Positions 25,559-34,468 are shown, counted from the stretch's first letter. The stretch is DNA of 64,000 bases from Betaproteobacteria bacterium (GCA_016868315.1 VGHE01000001.1:434001-498000), one strand, 5' to 3'. Numbers and translations: made by a program. The notes: generated by a model from the sequence alone, not told the origin.

Positions 25559-26283
25559 GTGCTGCATTGACCATTGCACAACGAGATTTTCGTGGATTCC
25601 TTGGCACTCCGGTGGGCTGGATTGCCGCATGTATTCTTTTCCTTGTTTCGGGTTTGCTTTTCACTATCGTTACCGGGCAGCTGTTGCTCAAGGGTGAGTC
25701 GGTAGATCCCGTAGCTGAAATCATGGGTAGCCTAATTGGCTTTCTGAACTACATTAATATTTTCGTAGTGCCGATTTTCACAATGCGCGTCATGAGCGAA
25801 GAGCTTGCACAAGGTACTTTCCGTTTGCAGGCTGGCGCTCCCATCAGCTCCGGAGAAATCGTTGCCGGAAAATTCCTTGGCATTATGTTCTATTTTTCCA
25901 TCATTGGCCTGCTGTTGCTTATTTATCCAGTTTACGTTTCTGTGTTTGCAGAGCCAGACTACAAGGTCATGTCATTAGGATTTCTGGGTCTGATTCTCAA
26001 CATTGCAGCAATTGTGTCGATTGGTCTTTTTGTTGCTTCGCTCACCCAGAATGCGGTTATTAGCTATCTAGGCTCCGTCTTTTTCGTCATCCTGTTCCTG
26101 TTCAGTGCTTATATTAAAGGTATGCCTGAGTGGTATCAGCGTTCGGTCAATATTCTTGAACTGGGCAATGAATTGTCACGCGGAATTCTCAAAACATCAT
26201 CGGTGGCCATCTACCTTGCGATTGTGGCTACTTTCCTGTTCTTGAGCCGTTTGGTCGTTGAAACCAAGCGTTGGAGAGTTTGA
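25555..26283 (+). CDS. ABC-2-type permease, GldF-like
   Basis: A 242-residue inner-membrane protein with six hydrophobic segments. MRVMSEELAQGTFRLQAGAPISSGEIVAGKF is partly typical of ABC-2 permeases (the EE..GT..L..P.s..eiv.GK pattern near residues 80-105). It overlaps the ATPase gene by four bases (ATGA), so translation is coupled. With the GldA-like ATPase it would form the membrane channel of the exporter. Confidence 0.87.
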   Translation: MSAALTIAQRDFRGFLGTPVGWIAACILFLVSGLLFTIVTGQLLLKGESVDPVAEIMGSLIGFLNYINIFVVPIFTMRVMSEELAQGTFRLQAGAPISSGEIVAGKFLGIMFYFSIIGLLLLIYPVYVSVFAEPDYKVMSLGFLGLILNIAAIVSIGLFVASLTQNAVISYLGSVFFVILFLFSAYIKGMPEWYQRSVNILELGNELSRGILKTSSVAIYLAIVATFLFLSRLVVETKRWRV

Positions 26284-26284
26284 A

Positions 26285-28030
26285 ATGAAAAAATATCGTC
26301 TTGAACTTTCAATTGGACTCATTCTCGCATCGCTTCTCGTGCTGCTCCTGTGGAGCAATCTGGCTGCAGTTGCCCCGCAATTGCCGATTGGCTTGCTAGC
26401 AGCTTGTCTTGTTGGTCTAATCTCTGTCATTGCGCCATGGCCAGAGCGCGATTCTGAAGGCCGCGTTGTCTCCTCTCCCACCGAGCGTTATGCGCCCAAG
26501 GAGTTTGCACTGGCGGCTGTTTGGAGTGTCCTGGGCATTGTTATCATCATTGGTGTGGCAACTCTTCTAAACCGCGACCGGTTCAGCAAGACCTTTGACC
26601 TCACCCAGCGTAAAGTGAATTCGCTGAGCACAGAGACGTTGAATGTTCTGAAGGAATTAAAGACCGATGTTCAGATCGTCTGTATTCCTTCTCAAAATCA
26701 GCAAGAACGCTACTGCGACGAAAGCACTCAGTTGCGGCGCCTTTTCGCAGAGAATTCTCCGAAGATTCAGCATTTCGCGCTCAGCCTGGATGATCCCGAG
26801 GCTTTCCAACAGGTGCGTCCGGGCGGCTACAGCCGGCTTGTTCTTTTGACCAAAGACAAAGCCCGCAATGAGGTTGTTGGTGCGGTAACTGAGAGCAAAC
26901 TCACCAACGCGCTTTTGAACCTAACCAAATCCAAGCGCGCAGTTTATTTCCTCACGGGCAATGGCGAACATGAAACATCTATGGAGGGCGGCCGGAACTT
27001 CTTCAACGTGGCTGAGATTCTTCGCAATCGCAATTACGAAGTGATTCCTCACAAGATCACCGAAGAGCTTCCTGCTCAGGCTCAACTTGTCATTGCTGGG
27101 CCGGCTCAAGGGCCATACACGCAGCTTGTCGAGAACAGTCTGCGTCGCTTTCTGGCGCGCGGGGGGCGATTGATTTTCGTCGTCAACCCCTATCGTGAGC
27201 CAGGGATGCCAAAGCTGTTTGCAGATCTCGGTGTTAGGCTTGATTCCTCGGTTCTCATCAACAACCGTGGTGCAACTCAATTTGGTGCGCAGCTGGCGCA
27301 ACTTGATCCGATGCGCCCACCAATCATTATCGGTGAATTTTCCCGGAACTCGCCGGTCACGAGCCCCTTCCGCACAACTGATGTCGGCCTTGCAGACGGA
27401 GCTCGTGCAATGAGCTTCGCTGCTCCTGCGTCAACTGATGCAAATGCATTGAAGGTCAAGGGCACAGAGCTCATGTCGGCAATCCACTCTGCACCCGTCA
27501 CTCTCACCGAAGACCAACGCAACCGTCTTCCTTTGGAGGGTGACTTGGCGCTGAAGCCAAACGCTGGTTTCGACCCCAACAAAACCTATACAGTGGCTCT
27601 CGATCTTGAAATCGAGAATCCCGCGAAGTTGGCAGAGGGCTTACCAAGCGCAACCTTGGCGTCGAAGGATTCGGTAGCAAACGTCGGACTCGAGAGCGGC
27701 ACAACGCCTGATAGCGCTGACAAGTCCAAGTCAGATGCAGCAACTCCCGCCGCGTCTGCAGATAAAGCGCCCGCAGGTGTTGTGGTTCTCGGTTTCGATC
27801 CGGTTGCTTTTGAACGCATTCAGCTGGTCACGACCAACATCATGCCAATTGCGGTAGCTCACCTTTATAAAGATCGCGACCTCATCAGCATACCTAATAA
27901 AGATTTCGCTCCGAAGCGTTTCAAGCTTGAACGCAATCCAGGAAACTTTGTGCTGTTGTTTGCGTTCATTCTGCCTCTCCTGACTGCTCTGGCTGGCCTG
28001 TATATCTACGTTCGTCGGAGGTCTGCATGA
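26285..28030 (+). CDS. GldG-family ABC transport accessory protein
   Basis: A 581-residue protein. There are two hydrophobic segments near the N-terminus (about residues 8-50 and 82-102), then a large periplasmic part with the GldG hallmark FDLTQRKVNSLSTETLNVLKEL, a GNGEHE motif and an Ala/Ser/Asp-rich insert near residues 460-510, and a final membrane span followed by RRRSA. GldG-type proteins form a complex with the ABC-2 permease. GGAGAG seven bases before ATG 26285 sets the start. The next gene overlaps by four bases. Confidence 0.87.
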   Translation: MKKYRLELSIGLILASLLVLLLWSNLAAVAPQLPIGLLAACLVGLISVIAPWPERDSEGRVVSSPTERYAPKEFALAAVWSVLGIVIIIGVATLLNRDRFSKTFDLTQRKVNSLSTETLNVLKELKTDVQIVCIPSQNQQERYCDESTQLRRLFAENSPKIQHFALSLDDPEAFQQVRPGGYSRLVLLTKDKARNEVVGAVTESKLTNALLNLTKSKRAVYFLTGNGEHETSMEGGRNFFNVAEILRNRNYEVIPHKITEELPAQAQLVIAGPAQGPYTQLVENSLRRFLARGGRLIFVVNPYREPGMPKLFADLGVRLDSSVLINNRGATQFGAQLAQLDPMRPPIIIGEFSRNSPVTSPFRTTDVGLADGARAMSFAAPASTDANALKVKGTELMSAIHSAPVTLTEDQRNRLPLEGDLALKPNAGFDPNKTYTVALDLEIENPAKLAEGLPSATLASKDSVANVGLESGTTPDSADKSKSDAATPAASADKAPAGVVVLGFDPVAFERIQLVTTNIMPIAVAHLYKDRDLISIPNKDFAPKRFKLERNPGNFVLLFAFILPLLTALAGLYIYVRRRSA

Positions 28031-29511
28031 AGCCGTGGCTCAAGATCACTCTGGCAGTGGTCGCAGGCGCTGCCATTTGGGGAGGGCTGGTGCTCGACCA
28101 GCACCTTGCTGAGAAGGAAGAAGTGAGCAAAAAGCAGGAAGCCAAAGTGCTTGATTTTGAGAGCAAAGATGTTCTTAAAATCACGCTTCAGAACAAACAC
28201 GGTCAGTTTGTTTTTCAGCGTGACACCGCGACATCGGATTGGAGGTTGGTGCAGCCACAAGGCCCGAAACTGGATCAGGATTCCATTCGGAACATGCTTG
28301 CCGCAATTCAATCTCAGAACTACGAGCAGCATCTTGAAGAACAGCAGAAGGCAATTGATTCTTTCAAGAAAGGTGATGCAGCTTCAGCTCAGGTTTTCGG
28401 CTTCGAGAAGCCGCGCGCGTCCGTGGTTCTCGATGTCGCAGCAAATAAAGAGGCGGGCACAAAAGCACGTGAGCTGAAGTTCTGGTTGGGCGGTGATCTC
28501 GCGTTCGGAGCGGGAGCGGGCGCGGCTTTCAATGCAGTCTCGAGCTATGCAGTGAGTTCCGATCGCAAAGGCCTCATTGTAGTCCCGCACTCGCTGCTCA
28601 CTTCGTTGGAAAAAGATCTGAAAGATCTGCGCACGAAAACCATCGGTGATTTCCTCACAGCCGACGTTGCTTCTTTTGAACTTACCAAAAGCGATGGCAC
28701 GCAACTTGTTCTCTCAAAGTCGAAGGACAACGGTCAGAGCATCTGGTCTGTCAGCAAGCCAAAGCAAATTAAGGCTGACAACAATCAGGTGGGTCTCTAC
28801 CTTGATTCGTTCACTCGGCTCCGTGCGGACAACATCACCGAGTCTGCGGCAATCAACGAGCAAAACAAAACTGCCCTCGGCTTGGCAGCACCGAGTGCTA
28901 CGCTTGTTCTCAAGGCCGAAGATGGAAAGGTTCTCCAGACGATTCAGATGGGGCTCACGAAGGAGTCGCTTTACCTGACGCTGGCCGATGGAGCTGTCGG
29001 AAGTGTCGAATTGACAAAATTTTCCGACCTTGCGCCCTCTTTGAAATTCTTTCGCGATCGTCGGGTGTTTGCGGGTGTAAGCTTCAACGATATCAATCTG
29101 TTGGTTACGAAAGCTGGTCAGCGATACCAGAAGGAAGGATCGGCTTGGTATAATGCTTCTGCGGATGCACCCAAAGATCCTAAAAAACCAGAGAAAGTTG
29201 CCGTCGATGACGCCAGAAACTTTGTCGAAGATTGGGAGTTCTCAACTGCGGAAGATATCCTAGATGCCGACGAAACAACTGAATTGGCGAAGTTTGGACT
29301 GGATAAGCCCCTGACTCAATTTACTTTGGGTTCGACGGACGACAAAAAGCCACAAATTCAGGTGACGGTTGGCAATCGAGTTCCCAATAACGAAAAAGCG
29401 GTCTATTTAAAGCGAGCCGATAAACCCGAAGTTTTCGTGATGGAAACGAAATGGCTTGACGTGCTCACCCGTCTTGATCAAGGAGGGCAGAGTCCACAAG
29501 CCAAGAAGTGA
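28027..29511 (+). CDS. DUF4340 domain protein
   Basis: A 494-residue protein with one N-terminal membrane segment (about residues 6-26), then a periplasmic region with repeated units of the DUF4340 type (KVLDFESKDVLKITL, DWRLVQP, FGFEKPRA, then again TADVASFELTKSD). This family nearly always lies next to GldG-like genes, as here. It overlaps the previous gene by four bases (ATGA) after a CGGAGG ribosome site. It probably binds the exporter's cargo or its periplasmic module; the function is unproven. Confidence 0.85.
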   Translation: MKPWLKITLAVVAGAAIWGGLVLDQHLAEKEEVSKKQEAKVLDFESKDVLKITLQNKHGQFVFQRDTATSDWRLVQPQGPKLDQDSIRNMLAAIQSQNYEQHLEEQQKAIDSFKKGDAASAQVFGFEKPRASVVLDVAANKEAGTKARELKFWLGGDLAFGAGAGAAFNAVSSYAVSSDRKGLIVVPHSLLTSLEKDLKDLRTKTIGDFLTADVASFELTKSDGTQLVLSKSKDNGQSIWSVSKPKQIKADNNQVGLYLDSFTRLRADNITESAAINEQNKTALGLAAPSATLVLKAEDGKVLQTIQMGLTKESLYLTLADGAVGSVELTKFSDLAPSLKFFRDRRVFAGVSFNDINLLVTKAGQRYQKEGSAWYNASADAPKDPKKPEKVAVDDARNFVEDWEFSTAEDILDADETTELAKFGLDKPLTQFTLGSTDDKKPQIQVTVGNRVPNNEKAVYLKRADKPEVFVMETKWLDVLTRLDQGGQSPQAKK

Positions 29512-29524
29512 GGACTCTTCGCCT

Positions 29525-30190
29525 ATGTCAGCCAAGACTGAACTTATACTGGTGCCCGTTTCGACCCACACTGGTGAATTGCGCATTCTCGTGAAGCGTG
29601 ATTCCTCAACCGAGAAGCAGACCCTCCCAGGAACTCTTCTCAGAGCCGATTTCCTGCAAAAATCTGGCCTCGAGTACGCACTGCGCGAAATTCTTTCGCA
29701 GTGCGATGCCGAGGAGCTTTCCTCCTGGATCGCATCGTCCAAGTGCAAAGATCGCGTCGTGGATGTGTACGACCGCGATCTCTTGTTTGAAGGCGCACAG
29801 AGCGTTGCAATCGTCCGCGTTGTAGCTATCCCGAGCGAGCTCGCTCCCGATGCGCGTGGGCTCTGGTTGACCCCTGCAGAGCTGTTTGCCGAAACGAGTC
29901 ACTTGTCGCACGACTGTCGCTTGTTCATCCGAGATGCATTGGCCTCGGTTCCCTATTGGATCCGTCATTCTTCGCTGGCATTCGAGCTTCTTCCTAAGGT
30001 GTTTTCCATCCAGGATCTGCGCCTTCTGGTTGGGCTTCTCTCGGGGCAGGATATTGACCCTGGGAATTTCCATCGTCGCCTGAAGAGGCTCGATTTACTC
30101 AATCCGCTCGTCGCGGGGCAGCGAGTGCACAGGTGGGAGTTCGCCTGGGGCAAGGGTGAAGTTTTGAAGGGCGAAGGGCTTATTCCTTAA
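29525..30190 (+). CDS. NrtR-like protein: degenerate Nudix domain plus winged helix
   Basis: A 221-residue protein. Residues about 1-140 look like a Nudix fold with the remnant ALREILSQCDAEELS, where the catalytic EE pair of the Nudix box is lost. Residues about 150-215 (LAFELLPKVFSIQDLRLLVGLL...FHRRLKRLDLL) match the winged helix of NrtR-type regulators. NrtR family members bind ADP-ribose or related metabolites and repress genes of NAD or sugar metabolism. It lies 13 bases after DUF4340 at the end of the exporter operon, so it may sense a nucleotide and regulate this operon. Confidence 0.75.
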   Translation: MSAKTELILVPVSTHTGELRILVKRDSSTEKQTLPGTLLRADFLQKSGLEYALREILSQCDAEELSSWIASSKCKDRVVDVYDRDLLFEGAQSVAIVRVVAIPSELAPDARGLWLTPAELFAETSHLSHDCRLFIRDALASVPYWIRHSSLAFELLPKVFSIQDLRLLVGLLSGQDIDPGNFHRRLKRLDLLNPLVAGQRVHRWEFAWGKGEVLKGEGLIP

Positions 30191-30203
30191 GCCCTTTTTT
30201 TTT
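30174..30203 (+). terminator. Rho-independent terminator of the gldA-like operon
   Basis: A 9-bp perfect stem, AAGGGCTTA (30174-30182) against TAAGCCCTT (30188-30196), with a five-base loop, is followed by a run of T residues to 30203. The stem contains the stop codon of the NrtR-like gene. Confidence 0.9.
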
Positions 30204-30214
30204 GGCACGTGCGC

Positions 30215-30243
30215 TTGACCTTCATTCCGCGAAAATCTATACC
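30215..30243 (+). promoter_or_regulatory. Promoter of tRNA-Asn
   Basis: TTGACC (30215-30220) and TATACC (30238-30243) with an ideal 17-base spacer, ten bases before the mature tRNA 5' end. Confidence 0.65.
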
Positions 30244-30252
30244 CACGGGCGT

Positions 30253-30328
30253 TCCCCAGTAGCTCAGTCGGTAGAGCAGCGGACTGTTAATCCGCGTGTC
30301 GTCGGTTCAAATCCGGCCTGGGGAGCCA
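30253..30328 (+). tRNA. tRNA-Asn (anticodon GTT)
   Basis: 76 bases fold as a cloverleaf. The acceptor stem TCCCCAG pairs with CTGGGGA. The D-arm is AGCTCAGTCGGTAGAGCA, the anticodon arm CGGACTGTTAATCCG has GTT, and the T-arm contains GGTTCAAATCC. The discriminator is G and CCA is encoded (30326-30328). It has its own promoter and lies between convergent protein genes. No integrase or duplicated tRNA end is seen beside it. Confidence 0.95.
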
Positions 30329-30356
30329 TCTCTTTCAAGCTTGCCTTGCACTGCTC

Positions 30357-32135
30357 TCAAGCCACATCTAGTTCGTAATCTTGCCGTTCTTCGCTCTTGG
30401 CTTGGCCAAAGGGATACACGAATATTTTGAGCAATTCTGACTCGTCGAGTTCAGTCAAATCCAGATTGCGGCAGCCGATGTTGCAGATTGTGAGCTGGCT
30501 CTCTTTGTTCAGATTGACCCAGCGCGGGCGCGTTTGGCTATCGCTGCCTAGGCCGAGCGGATCTGCATGGGGCGTTAAATAAATCGATTTACTGACCGAG
30601 TATTTGAGTTCTGGAGGCGGATAGCCTGCGTTAATGAAGGCCATGATTTTCGCTTCGGGTTCGATAATTGCCATGAACATTGAGGTGTGGACTGTTCCCA
30701 ACAGAACGCCCTCTGCGGACAATGAGGCCATGTTGAACAGCTTCTGAATCAGCAACTCACTCTCTTCTGTGAAGCCTCCCGTGCCCAGGGCTTTGTTGAG
30801 AACAAACTTGATTGTGTATGCACTTGTGGCGGCTGCTAGACCCTCACCGCTCGCATCACCCACAGCAAGAAAGATTCTTCCTTGGTCGAGGTTTCGAAGA
30901 ATCCACCATGAACCGCGATACTGCGTCGAAGAATTTGTTTCGACTTTGACCACTGCGTCGCCTGCAAGTTGCATTTCGCCCGAAGCTCCAAAATCATCGA
31001 GTAGGTGTTGGCAGAAATCGCGCTCGAGTGACCGCACGTTCTTGCCCTGAGTACGAGTTATCTCGCGCGCCTCTTTGCTTCCCACTGCTGCTGTTTCGAG
31101 ACCTAGAATATCGGGAGCCTCAGATTTAAGACTCAGACGCCAGAATTGCTGTCTGTAGCTCCACAGCAGCAAAACAAAGCTGGCGGCAAGCCAAAGGAGT
31201 GCGAAAATCCAGTCACTGAGGAAAGATGGGCGGTCGATTGCGACGTTCGCAGGAATTTTCCCGGCAGGAACAATTTGAATGAGGAATGTGTTTGTATCCT
31301 TTGACTTCTGCCATGCAATCCAAATGCTTTTGCGCGTCATGGCAAACTTGTGTTCCTGTGCACCGCTCTCACTTGTGCGCGAATTCATGAATGCTTGAAG
31401 CTCACTTGTCTCGATTTTGTATTCAGCGAATCCTTTAGAGTAAAGAAACTTCTGGTTCTCTTTGCTGTACAGTGCAATCTCGCCAGGACGCTGCTCGGCT
31501 TGCAAACTCGGCAGCAGTTCCTCGGAGAGGGTATGAACGATCCAAATCGACCAAGGGTTGTTCGATGCTCTGGCTTTATGCGCAACCTGAAGCCACTGGG
31601 CGTTTGGACGCAGACTTCGGATAAAGCTTGCATTTGATGTCTGCTCTGCGGTGATGCCCGAGATGAGCTGCAAGGCACTGGCCTGAGTTTCATTGCTCCA
31701 GGGGATGGGCGAATCCTTGTCGCTCGCGAAAAGCTTGATAGCCTTCGGTGACATCAGGGTTGCCGAAACACTCGGCTCAAATCCCTGTCGTCGTGTGACA
31801 ATGTGGGTTGCGAGCCATTCCGGTTGGTGTTCGAATAATGCTGACCAAGTTCCAACATGGCTTTTCAATTCGCCTGGGGACATGGAGTTGGTGAAGGCAG
31901 AAAGTCGTCGTGAGATGTTCGTCCAATAGGCTGTGCGTCGCTCAAATTCTTTCACTGCGTTGGTCGTGAGACTCGAGAAAGCGTTCAGCTGATTGCGTTC
32001 GTCGGCTTCGCTCCAATCTGAGCGATTCATCATGACGAAGAAGGCAATCCAGACGCTCAATACGAGCCAGAACCGACCTTCGCGGTCGATAGCAGCCTTA
32101 TTCAGCTTGTAATATGCCTTGAGCCGTTCTTTCAC
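30357..32135 (-). CDS. Membrane-bound SpoIIE-type (PP2C) phosphatase
   Basis: A 592-residue protein. There is a membrane span near residues 22-38, a periplasmic sensor-like region of about 270 residues, a second span near 310-330, then a cytoplasmic SpoIIE/RsbU-like domain with GDASGEGLAAATSAYT (metal-binding Asp), SMFMAIIE and FINAGYPPPEL. Such proteins dephosphorylate anti-sigma-factor antagonists in partner-switching systems. No antagonist or anti-sigma kinase gene is next to it. The start is GTG 32135 with AAGGAG six bases upstream. It is divergent from the lipoprotein gene at 32281. Confidence 0.87.
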   Translation of the reverse strand: MKERLKAYYKLNKAAIDREGRFWLVLSVWIAFFVMMNRSDWSEADERNQLNAFSSLTTNAVKEFERRTAYWTNISRRLSAFTNSMSPGELKSHVGTWSALFEHQPEWLATHIVTRRQGFEPSVSATLMSPKAIKLFASDKDSPIPWSNETQASALQLISGITAEQTSNASFIRSLRPNAQWLQVAHKARASNNPWSIWIVHTLSEELLPSLQAEQRPGEIALYSKENQKFLYSKGFAEYKIETSELQAFMNSRTSESGAQEHKFAMTRKSIWIAWQKSKDTNTFLIQIVPAGKIPANVAIDRPSFLSDWIFALLWLAASFVLLLWSYRQQFWRLSLKSEAPDILGLETAAVGSKEAREITRTQGKNVRSLERDFCQHLLDDFGASGEMQLAGDAVVKVETNSSTQYRGSWWILRNLDQGRIFLAVGDASGEGLAAATSAYTIKFVLNKALGTGGFTEESELLIQKLFNMASLSAEGVLLGTVHTSMFMAIIEPEAKIMAFINAGYPPPELKYSVSKSIYLTPHADPLGLGSDSQTRPRWVNLNKESQLTICNIGCRNLDLTELDESELLKIFVYPFGQAKSEERQDYELDVA

Positions 32136-32280
32136 AGTCCACTCCTTCGACCGTGCGCATCGGCGCTCCTGGGAAAGTATTTACAGGACTGTCATGGTTT
32201 TGACGTTCTAGTTTTCTTGGCAACCAGATCCTCCGACATACAAAACGCGCTTTTACTTCACACGAGGAAGGATTCTTTAA

Positions 32281-34374
32281 ATGCAAGCTCCACAAAAAAA
32301 TCAGCGAAGACAATTGGGCATTCTCTCGGGTCTGTTGGCCGTGGTGGCCTTCTCAGGATGTAAGCCACGCTCCTACAATTCGGGCGTTTACGAAGCCCCA
32401 GGAAATGCAGATCGCCCGGAGCGCTTGGGTTTGCCCGCAACAATGCCCTGGAGCGAATTGAAGGATCTCAAGGCGGCAGAACGCAGCGTTCCTTGGACAG
32501 ATACCTATTGGCCTTTGTTTCAAAAAGGTATGGCTGTGCGCTGGGCTGTTCCTGAAGGAGGAGCCACAGCTTTGCCAAAGAACCCTGAAACTCCTTGGCG
32601 GCAAGTGTCGCAGATGCTTGAAGCTTGGAATCAGGGCGACAAGGCTCGTTTGAATTTGCTCTCGCCAGCCGAAAAATATGAGCTCATCAAGCTTGGCGAT
32701 GCAAGCGTGAATGCTTCCCTCTTGGCAGAGCTCGAGGCGAACGAAAAACAATTTCTCAGTGCACCCGGCCTCAAGGAGTCACGCGATCGTCTTGAGGCCA
32801 TCGCCAAACAACAGCAGCAGATGAAGCTGCAAATTGACCAGTTGTCGCGGGAAATAAATGCTCTGGTTTCGAAGGTGCGCGACGACAATGCAAGCGGCCT
32901 AAAACTCAAAGGCTTCCTGAAAGATCCAGCTTTGCGAAATAGGGTTAACCGCGAGGAAGTGCTTCAGCAGATTTCGGTTCTTCAAAATGCGGTGGTGAAT
33001 AATATTGCTGGCATCAAAGCAAAACAAACCGCTTTGGACAACCTCGAAACACAAGCAAAAGACTTCAACAAGAAAAAATCTGAGGCCAAGGAAGTCTACG
33101 ACAAGGAACTCAAGACCTGGCAAAAATCTGGCCTTGCCGTTGCGGGAAAGATGTCCGACTCACTCAATATGATCTCTACGAGCTGGGAGAATTATCTCAA
33201 CTACAGCAGTTCCTACGATGAGCCATGGGAGTGGATGGGACATTGTCATGGTTGGGCGGTTGCGGCTCTCAATGAGGCAACCCCTAAACATGGTGTGCTT
33301 GTGCAGCGTGCTGGAAAGGAAATCTTCTTCACTGAGGGAGATATTCGCGGCCTGCTGACAAAAGTTTACTCTGACCAATCACCTCCAGCAAAATTCGCCA
33401 GTTTGCGCTGTGATAGCGACAAGCTTGTCAAAGACCGATTGGGTCGCGTAGCAGATGGTAAACTGTGTCTTGGTGAGAACAAAAAGTCATGCACGCAAAC
33501 AGACAAGGGAGAGATTGTCTACATTGCAACTGGGCAAAGCCAGCGAGGGTTATCCGTCATTGGAAGCAAGGTGAATGACGATAATCCGCGTGTTGCTGTG
33601 TGGACAGGCGGCGGAACTGAAGACTCGGTTCAGGTTGCTATTTATCCGGATCTCGATACGTTCTCAAAAAATCTTTCCAAAATCCGTGCTCGTGATTACT
33701 CAGGTAGTCAGCGTGGTATCTTGAACATTTCACTCTCTTGCCGCGACACAAATCCGATGACCTTACACATGGCACTGAAGGGATTCATTGCAGACAAGAA
33801 AATCGGTTTCGTGATGGACCGCACTCGAACCGCGCAGGTTTGGAATCAACCGGTGCACAAGTTCGAAATTGCGACGCTTCCTATCAAAAAGAATGACAAA
33901 GATGGAACTCTGAGTGTTCCCGGGGAACCCGTGGCAGTCGCAGAAGTTGATGATCTATTCCGCGATTTCCGCGCAAAGGGCACTGCATTTCTGGTTCAAA
34001 TGAAAGTTAAGTTGCACTATGGTGTCGAGAATGGTCCTCGCTTAACCTATCGTGCTCCAGATGAAGCAACCGATGTCGATACGGTTGTCTACACGCTCGA
34101 GCTCGATGCCAAACAGAATCTCATTGGTGGTGAATGGGGGCTCATTCCGACAACTGAAAATGCGAAGGACTCTTCATTAGCTGCGGGGCGGAGTGGTGCA
34201 GGACCTGACTTTCTTTGGTTGATTGATCAGAAGGAAAAACCAATCAAAGGCAAGCTCGATCATGCCTTGATCGATAAGATCCATCGTTGTTCTCTGGAGG
34301 CCAACAACATTCAGAAATATCCTTGGTCGGTCGGCGGGGTTACGCTCGATTACACCATCTGCAAGGTCGACTGA
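32281..34374 (+). CDS. Transglutaminase-elicitor family lipoprotein with coiled-coil insert
   Basis: A 697-residue lipoprotein (lipobox AFSGC, Cys 27; mature start CKPRSYN). It shares the family motifs of the shorter paralogue at 8525: PWTDTYW (71-77), SPAEKYEL (from 128), HCHGWAVAA with probable catalytic Cys 322, LHMALK with His 496 and VWNQPVHKFEIAT (520-532), the counterpart of the oomycete Pep-13 peptide. Between the second and third motif it has an insert of about 150 residues, largely coiled coil (about 150-290). Several Cys pairs suit the periplasm. GAGGAAGG upstream supports the ATG. The enzyme role is inferred. Confidence 0.8.
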   Translation: MQAPQKNQRRQLGILSGLLAVVAFSGCKPRSYNSGVYEAPGNADRPERLGLPATMPWSELKDLKAAERSVPWTDTYWPLFQKGMAVRWAVPEGGATALPKNPETPWRQVSQMLEAWNQGDKARLNLLSPAEKYELIKLGDASVNASLLAELEANEKQFLSAPGLKESRDRLEAIAKQQQQMKLQIDQLSREINALVSKVRDDNASGLKLKGFLKDPALRNRVNREEVLQQISVLQNAVVNNIAGIKAKQTALDNLETQAKDFNKKKSEAKEVYDKELKTWQKSGLAVAGKMSDSLNMISTSWENYLNYSSSYDEPWEWMGHCHGWAVAALNEATPKHGVLVQRAGKEIFFTEGDIRGLLTKVYSDQSPPAKFASLRCDSDKLVKDRLGRVADGKLCLGENKKSCTQTDKGEIVYIATGQSQRGLSVIGSKVNDDNPRVAVWTGGGTEDSVQVAIYPDLDTFSKNLSKIRARDYSGSQRGILNISLSCRDTNPMTLHMALKGFIADKKIGFVMDRTRTAQVWNQPVHKFEIATLPIKKNDKDGTLSVPGEPVAVAEVDDLFRDFRAKGTAFLVQMKVKLHYGVENGPRLTYRAPDEATDVDTVVYTLELDAKQNLIGGEWGLIPTTENAKDSSLAAGRSGAGPDFLWLIDQKEKPIKGKLDHALIDKIHRCSLEANNIQKYPWSVGGVTLDYTICKVD

Positions 34375-34410
34375 GGCTCGCTCGGCTCGAACGTTTCCTA
34401 AAAGCGCATG

Positions 34411-34449
34411 AAAAAAGCGCCGCTGTGGGTTTCTTCCACAGCGGCGCTT
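34411..34449 (-). terminator. Strong terminator of bolA-grx4, possibly bidirectional
   Basis: A perfect 14-bp stem, AAGCGCCGCTGTGG (34415-34428) against CCACAGCGGCGCTT (34436-34449), with a seven-base loop. On the minus strand it ends in six T residues (plus-strand A-run 34411-34416). It lies between two convergent genes and could also stop plus-strand transcription weakly. Confidence 0.88.
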
Positions 34450-34468
34450 AACTTTGAGCATAGAAGGT

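Noticed and set aside
30253-30356. Possible genomic-island attachment site at tRNA-Asn
   Set aside because: No integrase gene, no repeated tRNA 3' end found in the window, and neighbours look like ordinary chromosomal genes.
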